Assembly (NCBI GenBank): GCA_023418705.1
Contig: JAEZYZ010000029.1
Span: 1-22,024, forward strand
Source of the DNA: Pseudomonadota bacterium
Lineage (GTDB): Bacteria; Myxococcota_A; Polyangia; Polyangiales; Polyangiaceae
Direction of reading: 5' to 3'
DNA: 22,024 nt
Under the pieces are notes generated by a model, which made no database searches, was not told the origin of the DNA, and saw only the letters and a list, made by a program, of their open reading frames with translations. Position numbers and translations under genes: made by a program. Shown piece by piece: positions 7,337 to 14,776 of the stretch (position 1 is its first letter; each line of letters begins with the position of its first letter).

Positions 7337-7984
7337 CTATTTGGTGAGGACGACGTGCGCGGCGTGGTCGCTGGGTGCGTACTTGGTGCACTTGTAGCCG
7401 AGGCCCACGAGGTCGAGACCGGCCAGCAGGTGCTCGCCGCCGCCCAGGAGGATGGGCGAGATGGCGAGGGTCAGCTCGTCGATCAGGCCGGCGGCGAGGT
7501 ACTGGCGGATCACGGACACGCCGCCGCCGAGTCGGATGTCCTTGCCTGCGGCCGCCTCCCGGGCGCGCTCCAGCGCCGCGTGGATTCCGTCGGTGACGAA
7601 GTGGAAGGTGGTTCCGCCTTCCATGGTGATGGGGGCGCGAGGGTGGTGGGTGAGCACGAAGACGGGCACGTGATAGGGCGGGTTCTTGCCCCACCATCCC
7701 TTCCACTCATCGTCGGGCCAGGGACCGCGGATGGGTCCGAACATGTTGCGGCCCATGATCCAGGCGCCCAGGTTCTCGAAGCCACGCCGCGCGAAGTCGT
7801 CGTCGACGCCACCCCACGCGCCGGCGGGATCGCGGCCTTGATACTCGTGAAACAGCCGCGTGCCCACGAGCCAGTCGTGCAGCGCTTCGCCGCCGACCCC
7901 GAGGGGGTTGTCCGTGCTCTGGTCGGGACCAGCACCGTAGCCGTCGATCGAGATTGAGAACGAGTTGACCCTTAGCTTCGACAT
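7337..7984 (-). CDS. Dihydrofolate reductase-like/RibD C-terminal domain protein
   Basis: The 215-aa protein starts MSKLRVNSFSISIDGYGAGP, the typical opening of the DHFR/RibD_C family. It carries LGAWIMGRNMFGP, VFVLTHHPR, DIRLGGGVSVIRQYL and the closing IDELTLAISPILLGGG. Family members are NADPH-dependent reductases of pteridine or riboflavin-pathway-like substrates; for this stand-alone group the substrate is unknown. I chose the ATG at 7984 because AGGAGA lies about 8 nt upstream; an upstream in-frame extension lacks support. The gene converges on the GH43 gene with a 12-nt gap and diverges from the arsR operon. Confidence 0.88.
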   Translation of the reverse strand: MSKLRVNSFSISIDGYGAGPDQSTDNPLGVGGEALHDWLVGTRLFHEYQGRDPAGAWGGVDDDFARRGFENLGAWIMGRNMFGPIRGPWPDDEWKGWWGKNPPYHVPVFVLTHHPRAPITMEGGTTFHFVTDGIHAALERAREAAAGKDIRLGGGVSVIRQYLAAGLIDELTLAISPILLGGGEHLLAGLDLVGLGYKCTKYAPSDHAAHVVLTK

Positions 7985-8104
7985 GATCGTTTCTCCTAGC
8001 GCCAGGCCGAGCGTACGACGGCCTTCAATGAAGCGACGATCGAACTTGGGCTCGATCGACAAGGGCGCTGCATTTTTTCTGACGCCCCCCTCGTCTAAGC
8101 TCCC

Positions 8105-8115
8105 GGGGGGGGGGG
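8105..8115. repeat. Poly-G tract of 11 bases between divergent genes
   Basis: Eleven consecutive G lie in the 229-bp gap between the DHFR-like gene (start 7984) and the arsR gene (start 8214). Such tracts slip easily, so length variation or assembly error is possible. It is not in a coding frame. Confidence 0.8.
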
Positions 8116-8213
8116 AGCACCAAACAGCGGGCGGTTTTGCGAGGCTAGTTCGTACGTCGGCGCCTTCGGCTGCAGCCTGAACGATTGGCTTGCACGCGAG
8201 CGCGCATCTCGCT

Positions 8214-8588
8214 ATGGTGAACCAAATGGTTCAGTGTTCGGGTGAGCACCTCGATGCCTCGTTCGCCGCGCTCTCGGACGCGACCCGGCGTGGCGTCCTG
8301 GACCAGCTCGGGCGCGCGGACGCGTCGCTCTCGGACCTCGCCGCGGCGTTCAACATGACCCTGACGGGGATGCGGAAGCATGTCGGCGTCTTGGAGCGGG
8401 CGGGGCTCGTCTCCACTGAGAAGGTCGGGCGCGTGCGGACCTGCCGGCTCGGTCCTCGTCGATTGGAGGAGGAGACGGCGTGGATCGAGCGCTACCGCCA
8501 GCTCTGGGCCGCCCGCTTCGACGGGCTGGACACGGTCGTCGATGAACTGAAACGGAAGGAGAAGCTCAATGCCCGAAAGAAGCAATAG
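8214..8588 (+). CDS. ArsR/SmtB-family transcriptional regulator
   Basis: The ~124-aa protein is a single winged helix: FAALSDATRRGVLDQLGRAD, SLSDLAAAFNMTLTGMRKHV as recognition helix, and GLVSTEKVGRVRTCRL as wing. The single Cys in the wing gives no obvious metal site, so it belongs with the non-metal ArsR proteins that pair with SRPBCC genes. It overlaps the next gene by 20 nt, forming a two-gene operon. I start it at the ATG at 8214; the ATG at 8226 is an alternative. Neither has a clear ribosome binding site, and both lie in a palindrome likely bound by the protein, suggesting autoregulation and a very short leader. Confidence 0.88.
   Translation: MVNQMVQCSGEHLDASFAALSDATRRGVLDQLGRADASLSDLAAAFNMTLTGMRKHVGVLERAGLVSTEKVGRVRTCRLGPRRLEEETAWIERYRQLWAARFDGLDTVVDELKRKEKLNARKKQ
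8219..8232. promoter_or_regulatory. ArsR operator candidate overlapping the arsR start
   Basis: GAACCA (8219-8224) and TGGTTC (8227-8232) are perfect inverted repeats separated by AA. A further ATGGT at 8214-8218 adds a half-site. The symmetry and position over the start codons fit autorepression by the encoded ArsR protein; this is inferred, not shown. Confidence 0.5.
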
Positions 8589-9087
8589 CGGTGTATCCAC
8601 CTCGAAGAACCCCACGACGGCAGAACGGACGTCCGAGCGTGAGCTTGTCGTCAAGCGCACCGTCAACGGCCCGGCGCGCCTCGTGTTCGAGGCGTGGACC
8701 ACGCCCGAGCTGTTTCAGCAGTGGTGGGTGCCGACGTCGTATGGACTGACGTTGCTCTCCTGCGAGATGGATGTTCGCGTCGGCGGCAAGTACCGCCTGG
8801 TGTTTCGTCACGGGGACTCGACGATGGCATTCTTCGGCACCTACCTCGAAGTGACGCCGCCGACGCGCCTCGTGTGGACCAACGAGGAAGGTGACGGCGA
8901 GACCGTCACCACGGTCACCTTCGACGAGAAGGACGGCAGGACGTCGCTGGTCGTGCACGACCTCTACCCATCGAAAGAAGCACTCGACGCCGCGATCGCT
9001 TCCGGCGAAACGGGCGGGATGCCCGATCAGCTCGACCAGCTGGAGGAGTTTCTCGCGGGCCTTGGCGCGAGCTCGGAGAACGTATGA
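8569..9087 (+). CDS. SRPBCC (AHSA1/START-like) domain protein
   Basis: The 172-aa protein contains the AHSA1 pattern: LVVKRTVNGPARLVFEAWTT, PELFQQWWVP, VRVGGKYRLVF, FFGTYLEVTPPTRLVWTNE and the closing LDQLEEFL. The fold has a deep hydrophobic cavity for small ligands; no enzymatic role is assigned to this bacterial group. GGAG upstream of the ATG supports the start, and the 20-nt overlap with arsR implies co-translation. ArsR-SRPBCC pairs are widespread and probably act as a ligand-responsive stress module. The first ~25 residues (Ser/Thr rich) precede the fold. Confidence 0.9.
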   Translation: MPERSNSGVSTSKNPTTAERTSERELVVKRTVNGPARLVFEAWTTPELFQQWWVPTSYGLTLLSCEMDVRVGGKYRLVFRHGDSTMAFFGTYLEVTPPTRLVWTNEEGDGETVTTVTFDEKDGRTSLVVHDLYPSKEALDAAIASGETGGMPDQLDQLEEFLAGLGASSENV

Positions 9088-9169
9088 CGAGGCCATTCCT
9101 GCCCCGGAGATGATCCTGCAGAGCCAGCGTCCGCCGCCAGCGGCTGGTGGTAGGTTTCGGACGACCGCC

Positions 9170-9997
9170 ATGCGCTACGACGTGCACGTGCCGGGCCCGC
9201 CTCTATTCGACTTGGTCGACGACCTGTGGGCATTGAGCGACGTCCCTGCACACGCGAGGGAGCGGATCGTTCCCAGTGGGACTCAGGAGCTCGTCATCAA
9301 CCTGCATGAGGACGGGTTCGCGATTTTCGACGGGGTCGAGCCGCGTTTCAAGCGATACCGGGGGGCGATCGTCTCGGGCGCGTATCGCAGGTCCTTCCTC
9401 ATCGACACTAGCGCGCATGCCTCGGTGATCGGCGTGCACTTCAGACCAGGTGGTGCGCAGCCGGTCCTGGGCGCGGCCCCCGGGGAGCTTGCCGACCAAC
9501 ACGTCGACCTGGAGGCGCTTTGGGGAAGGGACGCGGGGGTGTTGCGGGAACGTCTGGTTGCCGCCCGAGACACCCACGCTCGGTTTCGCATTCTCGAAAC
9601 AGCTCTCGCCGCGCGCCTTGATCGTGGGACCCACCGACACCCCGCGGTACGCGTCGCCGTCGAGAGCCTGGCGCTCGGAGGGTGCAGTGTGGGCGACGTC
9701 GCCGCGCACGTGAGGTTGAGTCGGCGCCGCTTGATCGAGCTGTTCACCGCCGAGGTCGGGATGACGCCGAAGCTGTTCAGTCGCGTCCAGCGCTTCCAGC
9801 GCGCGTTCGGGACGATTGAGCAGCAAGGTGCGTGCCACTGGGCTCAGATCGTGCTCGACTGCGGGTACTTCGACCAGTCGCACATGATCCGGGATTTCGT
9901 CGCCTTCGCCGGTGCCACCCCCGGCGAAGTTGCACGACACCTTGGCCCGCCTCTCAAGGGAAATCACCTGGCGGTCGCGGGAGACGAGACGATCTAG
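9170..9997 (+). CDS. AraC-family regulator with DUF6597-type N-terminal domain
   Basis: The ~275-aa protein begins MRYDVHVPGPPLFDLVDDLW, and PSGTQELVINL marks the DUF6597 sensor domain often found at the front of AraC proteins. The C-terminal AraC DNA-binding domain shows SVGDVAAHVRLSRRRLIELF as first helix-turn-helix, then WAQIVLDCGYFDQSHMIRDF as second, ending with the usual GATPGEVARH. The start is uncertain: an in-frame ATG at 9110 adds 20 residues but GGAG abuts it directly. The gene follows the SRPBCC gene by 82 nt on the same strand and may share or adjoin its regulation. Effector and targets are unknown. Confidence 0.88.
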   Translation: MRYDVHVPGPPLFDLVDDLWALSDVPAHARERIVPSGTQELVINLHEDGFAIFDGVEPRFKRYRGAIVSGAYRRSFLIDTSAHASVIGVHFRPGGAQPVLGAAPGELADQHVDLEALWGRDAGVLRERLVAARDTHARFRILETALAARLDRGTHRHPAVRVAVESLALGGCSVGDVAAHVRLSRRRLIELFTAEVGMTPKLFSRVQRFQRAFGTIEQQGACHWAQIVLDCGYFDQSHMIRDFVAFAGATPGEVARHLGPPLKGNHLAVAGDETI

Positions 9998-10098
9998 AGC
10001 CCCATCCGCGGGCGAAGCTGAGGGTTTCCCGAGGAATCGGAGCCCCACTCAGGGGGGCCCCGATCCCCCGGGCTCTCGCAAACGGATCGGCTCTAGAG
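9991..10098. repeat. Nested inverted-repeat structure after the AraC gene
   Basis: TCTAGAGCC (9993-10001) is mirrored by GGCTCTAGA (10089-10097), and the arms extend inward through ATCCG/CGGAT with one indel. An inner stem pairs ATCGGAGCCCC with GGGGCCCCGAT around 10036-10063 with one mismatch. Together they can fold into a long hairpin of about 108 nt beginning inside the last codons of the AraC gene. It may be a terminator, a REP/MITE-like palindromic element, or both. Confidence 0.55.
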
Positions 10099-10231
10099 GT
10101 AAAATTCGTCCAATACATCTGCCCGGCGCGCCGGTACCTTGCGGGACGAGACGCTGCTTCGGCGGCTTCTCGAGCGGGCACATTGGGCCTGGACGCCCTG
10201 ACGCCCCCGCATGACACACGGAGGTTCGGCA

Positions 10232-10654
10232 ATGACGGAGTCACAGGGCGGTCGATCCGCTCCCTTTTCAGCGGACACGAAGGACGCCGTGGTGCGGTAC
10301 CACGTGCAGGACGTGGAGCGCGCCATCGCGTTCTACACACGACTTCTGGGATTTCGGCTCACCCAGAGCGCGGGAGCCGTGTTCGCCACGGTCTCGCGCG
10401 GCAACCTGCACCTGCTGTTGAGCGGACCCGGCAGCTCAGGGTCGAGGCCGATGCCGGACGGCCGCCAGCAGGAGGCCGGCGGGTGGAACAGAATCGTCCT
10501 GTACGTCGACGACATCGAGTCGACGATCACCGCGTTGAAGAGCGCCCGAGCTCAGTTCCGAAACGAGATCGAGGTTGGCCCGGGCGGCAAGCAGATCCTG
10601 CTCGAGGATCCGGATGGGAATCCGATCGAGCTGCACGAAGCTCCACGGGCGTAG
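10232..10654 (+). CDS. VOC/glyoxalase-like domain protein
   Basis: The 140-aa protein has one vicinal-oxygen-chelate module pair: VVRYHVQDVERAIAFYTRLL at about residues 20-39, IVLYVDDIESTI in the middle, and LLEDPDGNPIEL near the end. These give the paired beta-alpha-beta-beta-beta motifs of glyoxalase/bleomycin-resistance/dioxygenase proteins. Candidate metal ligands are the His in the first strand (H24) and the Glu in PIEL. I start it at the ATG at 10232, which has GGAGG about 7 nt upstream; the ATG at 10211 lacks one. The substrate cannot be named. Confidence 0.9.
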   Translation: MTESQGGRSAPFSADTKDAVVRYHVQDVERAIAFYTRLLGFRLTQSAGAVFATVSRGNLHLLLSGPGSSGSRPMPDGRQQEAGGWNRIVLYVDDIESTITALKSARAQFRNEIEVGPGGKQILLEDPDGNPIELHEAPRA

Positions 10655-10703
10655 CGTCGGCCGGTGATCGAGTCCGCTTGGCAAGGTCTTCCGGCTGCCT
10701 GCA

Positions 10704-11606
10704 CTATGCAAACGCCTCGAGCGCCTTCGCCAGGTCTTGTTTCGGTGAGCACCCGAACTTGCGGGCGTACTCGCGGCTGAACTGGCTGGGGCTCTCGTAG
10801 CCGACGTCGAACGCGGTGGCGGTGACCGTGACGGTCCCGGATCTCAACAGGCGTCGCGCTTCGAGCAGGCGCAGCTCTTTTTGGTACTGGAGCGGTGACG
10901 ACGCGGTGACCGCCTTGAAGTGGCGGTGGAAGGCCGACACGCTCATGCCGACCTCGCGCGCGAGCTCGGCGACGACGAGCGACTCACGATAGCGCCGGCG
11001 GATGTGGCCGATCGCGTTCGCGATGGCGCTCGCGGCGCTGTCGTAGCGAATGAGGCTGCGCAGCATGCCGCCGAAGGGTGCGGTGAGCAGGCGGTAGTGC
11101 ACCTCCTTCGCGAGCATGGGCCCGAGGACCCTGGCGTCGGTCGGCGACTCCGCGAGGGCGACGTAGCGACCAAGTGCCTCCAGGAGCGGCGCCGTCGCCC
11201 TTTGGACTTCGAGGGCACTGTTCTCCATCCCACCGTGTATCGCTGGGCCGATGTCGTCGTAGAGCCCTCGCAAGATGTCGAGGTTCAGGTTGAAGATGAG
11301 CGCGAGGTACGGGGCGTCGACGACCCGCGACACGACCGGCAGATCGTGGCTGATCAGCAGGCAATCTCCGGCGCCCGCCTCGAAGGCGCGCTCGCTGAAC
11401 GTGGTCTGTTTGCGTCCGCGCAACACGACGCAGATGACCGGCTCGTACAGCGTCGCTTCGAACTCCGTGCGTATCGGGTGTCCGAGGAGCCGGAGCCCCG
11501 TCAGGGGAGAAACGTAGGTGGCGGAGCGCTGGCTGAACTCGGGAGCACTGCGCAGCGCTCGTTCGCAGCGCTCCAGCATGCCGGCTGGAAAGGTCACGCG
11601 GGGCAC
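10704..11606 (-). CDS. AraC-family regulator with AraC_N (YqhC-like) domain
   Basis: The protein (about 301 aa) has an N-terminal AraC_N cupin-like domain (SPLTGLRLLGHPI, EPVICVVLRGRKQTTFSERA) and a C-terminal AraC domain (LVVAELAREVGMSVSAFHRH, then ATAFDVGYESPSQFSREYAR). E. coli YqhC, of the same family, activates aldehyde-reductase genes including an aldo/keto reductase. This gene likewise diverges from an AKR, so it probably controls the AKR in response to aldehydes or thiol stress. The start is ambiguous: the longest frame begins at ATG 11654 with no ribosome binding site, GTG 11606 has AGGA 6 nt upstream, and ATG 11579 is also possible. I used 11606. Confidence 0.85.
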   Translation of the reverse strand: MPRVTFPAGMLERCERALRSAPEFSQRSATYVSPLTGLRLLGHPIRTEFEATLYEPVICVVLRGRKQTTFSERAFEAGAGDCLLISHDLPVVSRVVDAPYLALIFNLNLDILRGLYDDIGPAIHGGMENSALEVQRATAPLLEALGRYVALAESPTDARVLGPMLAKEVHYRLLTAPFGGMLRSLIRYDSAASAIANAIGHIRRRYRESLVVAELAREVGMSVSAFHRHFKAVTASSPLQYQKELRLLEARRLLRSGTVTVTATAFDVGYESPSQFSREYARKFGCSPKQDLAKALEAFA

Positions 11607-11735
11607 ACCCGATCCTGTTCCAATTGACAGAATCAGGCAAGTCTTGGAGACCATTTGGCAGGCGAGGTGGCGTCCCGCCGAGCTAGGTTCTCTTCATCGA
11701 CGCGGAGGCACCTCGTCGACCTGGAGGAGCACACC

Positions 11736-12659
11736 ATGACGAACGAACGCGCACGAAACCTTGCCCCTGACGTGGCGATTCCGTACCTGGGTTTTGGGAC
11801 CTATCTCATCCCGGACGCCGAGGCGGCCGACATCGTGCACACGGCCATCCGCGCGGGGTATCGCCACATCGATACGGCCGAGGGCTACCGAAACGAAGCT
11901 GGCGTCGGGGAGGGGATCCGCCGCGCGCTTCAGAGTGAGGGAGTGGCACGCAGCGATCTTTTCGTGACCACCAAGCTCTGGCCGGGGAACGCCAGCTGGG
12001 GGCAGACGCCGAAGACGACCGCGACCACCGTCCAGGCGCTGGGAGAGAGCCTCGCGAGATTGCGCCTGGACTACGTCGATCTCTACTTGATCCACGCTCC
12101 CTTCGACCGCGAGCAGCGGCTCGCGCAATGGCGCGGTCTGGTGGAGCTCAGGGAGCAGAAAAAGGCACGAGCCATTGGCGTGAGCAACTTCAGTGTCTCG
12201 CACCTGGAGGAGTTGAAGGCCGCCGGTCTGCCGTTGCCCCAGGCGAACCAGATCGAGCTCCATCCCTGGTCGCAGAAGCCGACGCTCGTGCGGTACTTGG
12301 AGGAGAACGGCATCGTCCCCATTGCCTACAGCAGCCTGGTGCCGCTCTCCACCTGGCGCGCCGCGCCCGGTCAGAACAGCGCCAAGAGCGCGGCGATGAG
12401 GGCCGCCGGCGCCCAAGAAGACTCGCCGTTCAAGCGCCTCGCCGGAAAATACGGCGTGAGCGAGGCGCAGGTCCTGCTCCGCTGGGGCGTCCAGAAGGGC
12501 TACCCGGTCCTGCCCAAGAGCACGAACCCCGACCGCGTTCGCCAGAACGCCGACATCTTCTCGTTTCAGATCGACGACGCCGACATGGCCATGCTCGAGG
12601 CGCAGGATCGCGGCGATGGAGTGGCGTGGCCCGAGGGCGACCCCACGAAGACGGCGTAG
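11736..12659 (+). CDS. Aldo/keto reductase
   Basis: The 307-aa protein has the complete AKR catalytic tetrad: D46 and Y51 in GYRHIDTAEGYRNE, K80 in VTTKLWPG and H120 in LYLIHAPF. GVSNFS and the C-terminal PVLPKSTNPDRVRQNADIF segment form the NADPH-binding region. Such enzymes reduce aldehydes and ketones, for example methylglyoxal or 2,5-diketogluconate. GGAGGAG lies 6 nt upstream of the ATG. The divergent AraC_N-type regulator supports an aldehyde-detoxification role. The length is slightly above the ~275-280 residues of DkgA-type enzymes, mainly from a longer loop around residues 205-230. Confidence 0.93.
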   Translation: MTNERARNLAPDVAIPYLGFGTYLIPDAEAADIVHTAIRAGYRHIDTAEGYRNEAGVGEGIRRALQSEGVARSDLFVTTKLWPGNASWGQTPKTTATTVQALGESLARLRLDYVDLYLIHAPFDREQRLAQWRGLVELREQKKARAIGVSNFSVSHLEELKAAGLPLPQANQIELHPWSQKPTLVRYLEENGIVPIAYSSLVPLSTWRAAPGQNSAKSAAMRAAGAQEDSPFKRLAGKYGVSEAQVLLRWGVQKGYPVLPKSTNPDRVRQNADIFSFQIDDADMAMLEAQDRGDGVAWPEGDPTKTA

Positions 12660-12843
12660 GCGTCGCGGGCAGCCGACCTGCCGGGTGTGAGGCGGAGAGC
12701 CTCTGGGGGGGCAAAGCACACGACGTGAGGCTCGCGTGCGCTCGAGCGGTGATGGCAGTCCAGCCTGGGGGCTGGGAGCAGGAAGGGGGCCATCATCGCC
12801 TGCTTGCTCGCCGCAGCGATCGGCGACGCGCTCCGAGCGTTCT

Positions 12844-13515
12844 CTAGGACAGAGGTAGCCTCTGAGCGCGCCACTCGAGCACGCCGTCGGTGAGGCGACT
12901 CGCGCGCTTGCCGCGCTCGCGCATCAGCTTCACGCCCTCGACACCCATGACGCAGTACGGGCCGCGGCAATAGGCCACGATTTCGCGGTCGTCGGGGAGC
13001 TCGCCCATGCGCCGGCTCAGCTCGGCAAACGGGATGGAACGGGCCCCCGGCAGGTGCTCCTGCGCGAACTCGTCGGCGGGCCTGAGGTCCACGAGCAGCA
13101 CGCTGCCCGACCGCACGCGCGCGAGTAGATCCTTGCCGCGGTAGCGGGTGAGGGTGTCGCGCTCGTGTTCGTAGGCCGCGACGAGCTCGCGCATCTCCGG
13201 GAGCTCCATCTCTGCGACGGTGCGCAGCGCAAGGAACAGCTGTTCGACGGCGCGGCTCTCCACGCGATAGTGAACCTCGCGCCCTCTGCGCGTGGACGCC
13301 ACCAGGTGTGCGTCGCGCAGCACCTTGAGGTGGGCGCTCACGTTCACGACCGCTTGCCCAGCGCGCTCGGCGAGCAGCTCCACCGGCTTTTCACCCTGCA
13401 TCAGCTGCGAGAGCAGCTTGAGCCGGGTGGGGTTCGACACCGCGTGACCCACGCGGGCGAGCTGTTCGAAGATGGCGTCGCGGCCCGCGCGATCGACCTT
13501 GCGCGCTCCTTTCAT
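12844..13515 (-). CDS. ArsR-family regulator fused to a rhodanese domain
   Basis: The 223-aa protein joins an ArsR winged helix (residues ~14-95: AVSNPTRLKLLSQLMQGEKP, AGQAVVNVSAHLKVLRDAHL, RRGREVHYRV) to a rhodanese domain (~125-220: VLLVDLRPADEFAQEHLPGA, then VAYCRGPYCVMG). C183 sits in the active-site loop and C188 is nearby; the ArsR part has no cysteines. Rhodaneses carry persulfides, so the likely signal is sulfane sulfur or thiol oxidation, transmitted to the DNA-binding domain. The gene diverges from a CcdA-thioredoxin gene across a palindrome that covers its start. No ribosome binding site precedes the ATG; a TTG at 13530 is an alternative start. A leaderless mRNA is possible. Confidence 0.9.
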   Translation of the reverse strand: MKGARKVDRAGRDAIFEQLARVGHAVSNPTRLKLLSQLMQGEKPVELLAERAGQAVVNVSAHLKVLRDAHLVASTRRGREVHYRVESRAVEQLFLALRTVAEMELPEMRELVAAYEHERDTLTRYRGKDLLARVRSGSVLLVDLRPADEFAQEHLPGARSIPFAELSRRMGELPDDREIVAYCRGPYCVMGVEGVKLMRERGKRASRLTDGVLEWRAQRLPLS

Positions 13516-13542
13516 TCTGTTATTCTGCAAAATATTAGAATG
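13513..13542. promoter_or_regulatory. 30-bp imperfect palindrome: operator candidate for the ArsR-rhodanese regulator
   Basis: Twelve of fifteen positions pair across the centre (13527/13528), with outer arms CATTCT/AGAATG. It is AT-rich in GC-rich DNA and overlaps the regulator's start codon. The ATTCT/AGAAT halves resemble sites of sulfide-responsive ArsR repressors such as BigR. Binding would repress the regulator and could also affect the divergent CcdA-Trx gene. Confidence 0.7.
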
Positions 13543-13549
13543 AAGTCAA
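13522..13549 (-). promoter_or_regulatory. Candidate promoter of the ArsR-rhodanese gene
   Basis: On the minus strand TTGACT (13549-13544) and CAGAAT (13527-13522) are separated by 16 nt, and the ATG follows only 6 nt later. If used, the transcript would begin at or near the start codon, giving a leaderless mRNA, in line with the missing ribosome binding site. The promoter lies under the palindrome. Confidence 0.4.
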
Positions 13550-13643
13550 GCCCCCACCCCGTGACCGTGGAAGTGGCGCGCAGCATCCGGGGCGCCCGCG
13601 GACCTTGCCCGCGGCATCCGGCGCGATCCTAGGAGCAATCCCC

Positions 13644-14747
13644 GTGAACTACTCGATCCCGACCATCTTCGGCGCTGGTGTCCTTACCTTCGCCTCCCCG
13701 TGCGTGCTGCCGTTGATCCCGATGTACCTTGCCGCCATCACGGGTGGCTCGATCGACCGCGCGCCGGCGGGCCGCATGCTCGCGCGCGCCGGGGCCTTCT
13801 CGCTTGGCCTGACGCTCGTGTTCGTCTCGCTTGGGGCGCTCGCGTCCACCCTGGGCAACGCGCTCGCGGAACATCGCACGGCGCTCTTGTGGGTGAGCGG
13901 CGTGTTGATGATCGTGTTCGGACTGCGGGCGCTCGGCCTCTTGCGCATTCGCGCCATGGACGTCGACGCGAGGCCCGTCTTCCACCGGCTCGACGCCGCG
14001 TCCAGTGTGGCCGGCGCTTTCGTGTTTGGTGCGGCTTTCGCGCTCGGGTGGTCGCCCTGCATCGGCCCCGTGCTCGCCTCCGTGCTGAGCTTCGCCGCGA
14101 CGCAGGCCGAGACGCCGTGGCACGGCGCGGGTTATCTGTCGGTGTACGCCGCCGGCATCTCGTTGCCTCTGCTTGCGGTGTCGCTGGGAGCCGCGCGGGC
14201 GATGCGCTGGCTGAAGCAGCTTCGTGGCGCCCTTCCCAGGTTGGAGAAGGCGACCGGCCTTCTCCTCGTCGCGCTCGGCGGCTGGACGCTGCTGCCGCTC
14301 CTGTCCGCACCCACCGACCAGGGCGCCGTCGCGAGCCACCCTCCTCTGGGCGCTGAGGTCACGTCGTGCGATCCTGACGCACCGGCGGGCCATCTCTGCG
14401 CGCTCCCTGCGGTGAAGAGTGGCTCCGAGGGCGAGGCGCCCGTCCCCATTCAGGGCGCCAGCATGCTCGAGTTCAGCTCGGACGACTGCCCCGTATGTAC
14501 CCGGATGCGGCCCGTGCTCGACAGGCTCGTGCGGGCGTGCGCCGACCTCGGTGACCGCATCGTCCGCGTGGACGTCGCGACGGCGCACGGCAAAGCCTTG
14601 GCCGATCGCTTCGGAGTGCGTGGCACGCCCACGTTCATCCTCTTTGATGACGACGGTCGAGAGACGGACCGCCTGCTCGGCGAGACCAGCCGCGAAGACG
14701 TGGCTGCGGCCGTGGAGCGTGCGACCGGATTCTCTTGCTGGGGCTGA
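13644..14747 (+). CDS. CcdA/DsbD-like membrane thiol-electron transporter fused to a thioredoxin domain
   Basis: The 367-aa protein has a CcdA-type membrane domain of about six helices (residues ~5-220), with the paired redox cysteines C20 (ASPCVLPLIP) and C139 (GWSPCIGPVL). A linker (~220-270) with C242 and C252 leads to a C-terminal thioredoxin-like domain with CPVC (C282, C285) and a cis-Pro in RGTPTF (P329). The layout suggests transfer of reducing power across the inner membrane to a periplasmic thioredoxin domain, as in DsbD. The GTG start at 13644 has AGGAG 8 nt upstream. The gene diverges from the ArsR-rhodanese regulator, so induction by sulfur or redox stress is likely. Confidence 0.9.
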   Translation: MNYSIPTIFGAGVLTFASPCVLPLIPMYLAAITGGSIDRAPAGRMLARAGAFSLGLTLVFVSLGALASTLGNALAEHRTALLWVSGVLMIVFGLRALGLLRIRAMDVDARPVFHRLDAASSVAGAFVFGAAFALGWSPCIGPVLASVLSFAATQAETPWHGAGYLSVYAAGISLPLLAVSLGAARAMRWLKQLRGALPRLEKATGLLLVALGGWTLLPLLSAPTDQGAVASHPPLGAEVTSCDPDAPAGHLCALPAVKSGSEGEAPVPIQGASMLEFSSDDCPVCTRMRPVLDRLVRACADLGDRIVRVDVATAHGKALADRFGVRGTPTFILFDDDGRETDRLLGETSREDVAAAVERATGFSCWG

Positions 14748-14776
14748 CGCCGCGCTGCGCGGGTGAGGTCGGTCGC

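Noticed and set aside
9203..10048. A 281-codon minus-strand frame opposite the AraC gene
   Set aside because: The plus strand has both AraC helix-turn-helices; the minus frame is a mirror of these.
11694..12719. A 341-codon minus-strand frame opposite the aldo/keto reductase
   Set aside because: The plus strand holds the full AKR tetrad and a good ribosome binding site.
12660..12843. A possible gene or terminator in the gap after the aldo/keto reductase
   Set aside because: No frame has a start with a ribosome binding site or recognisable product, and I found no convincing stem-loop.
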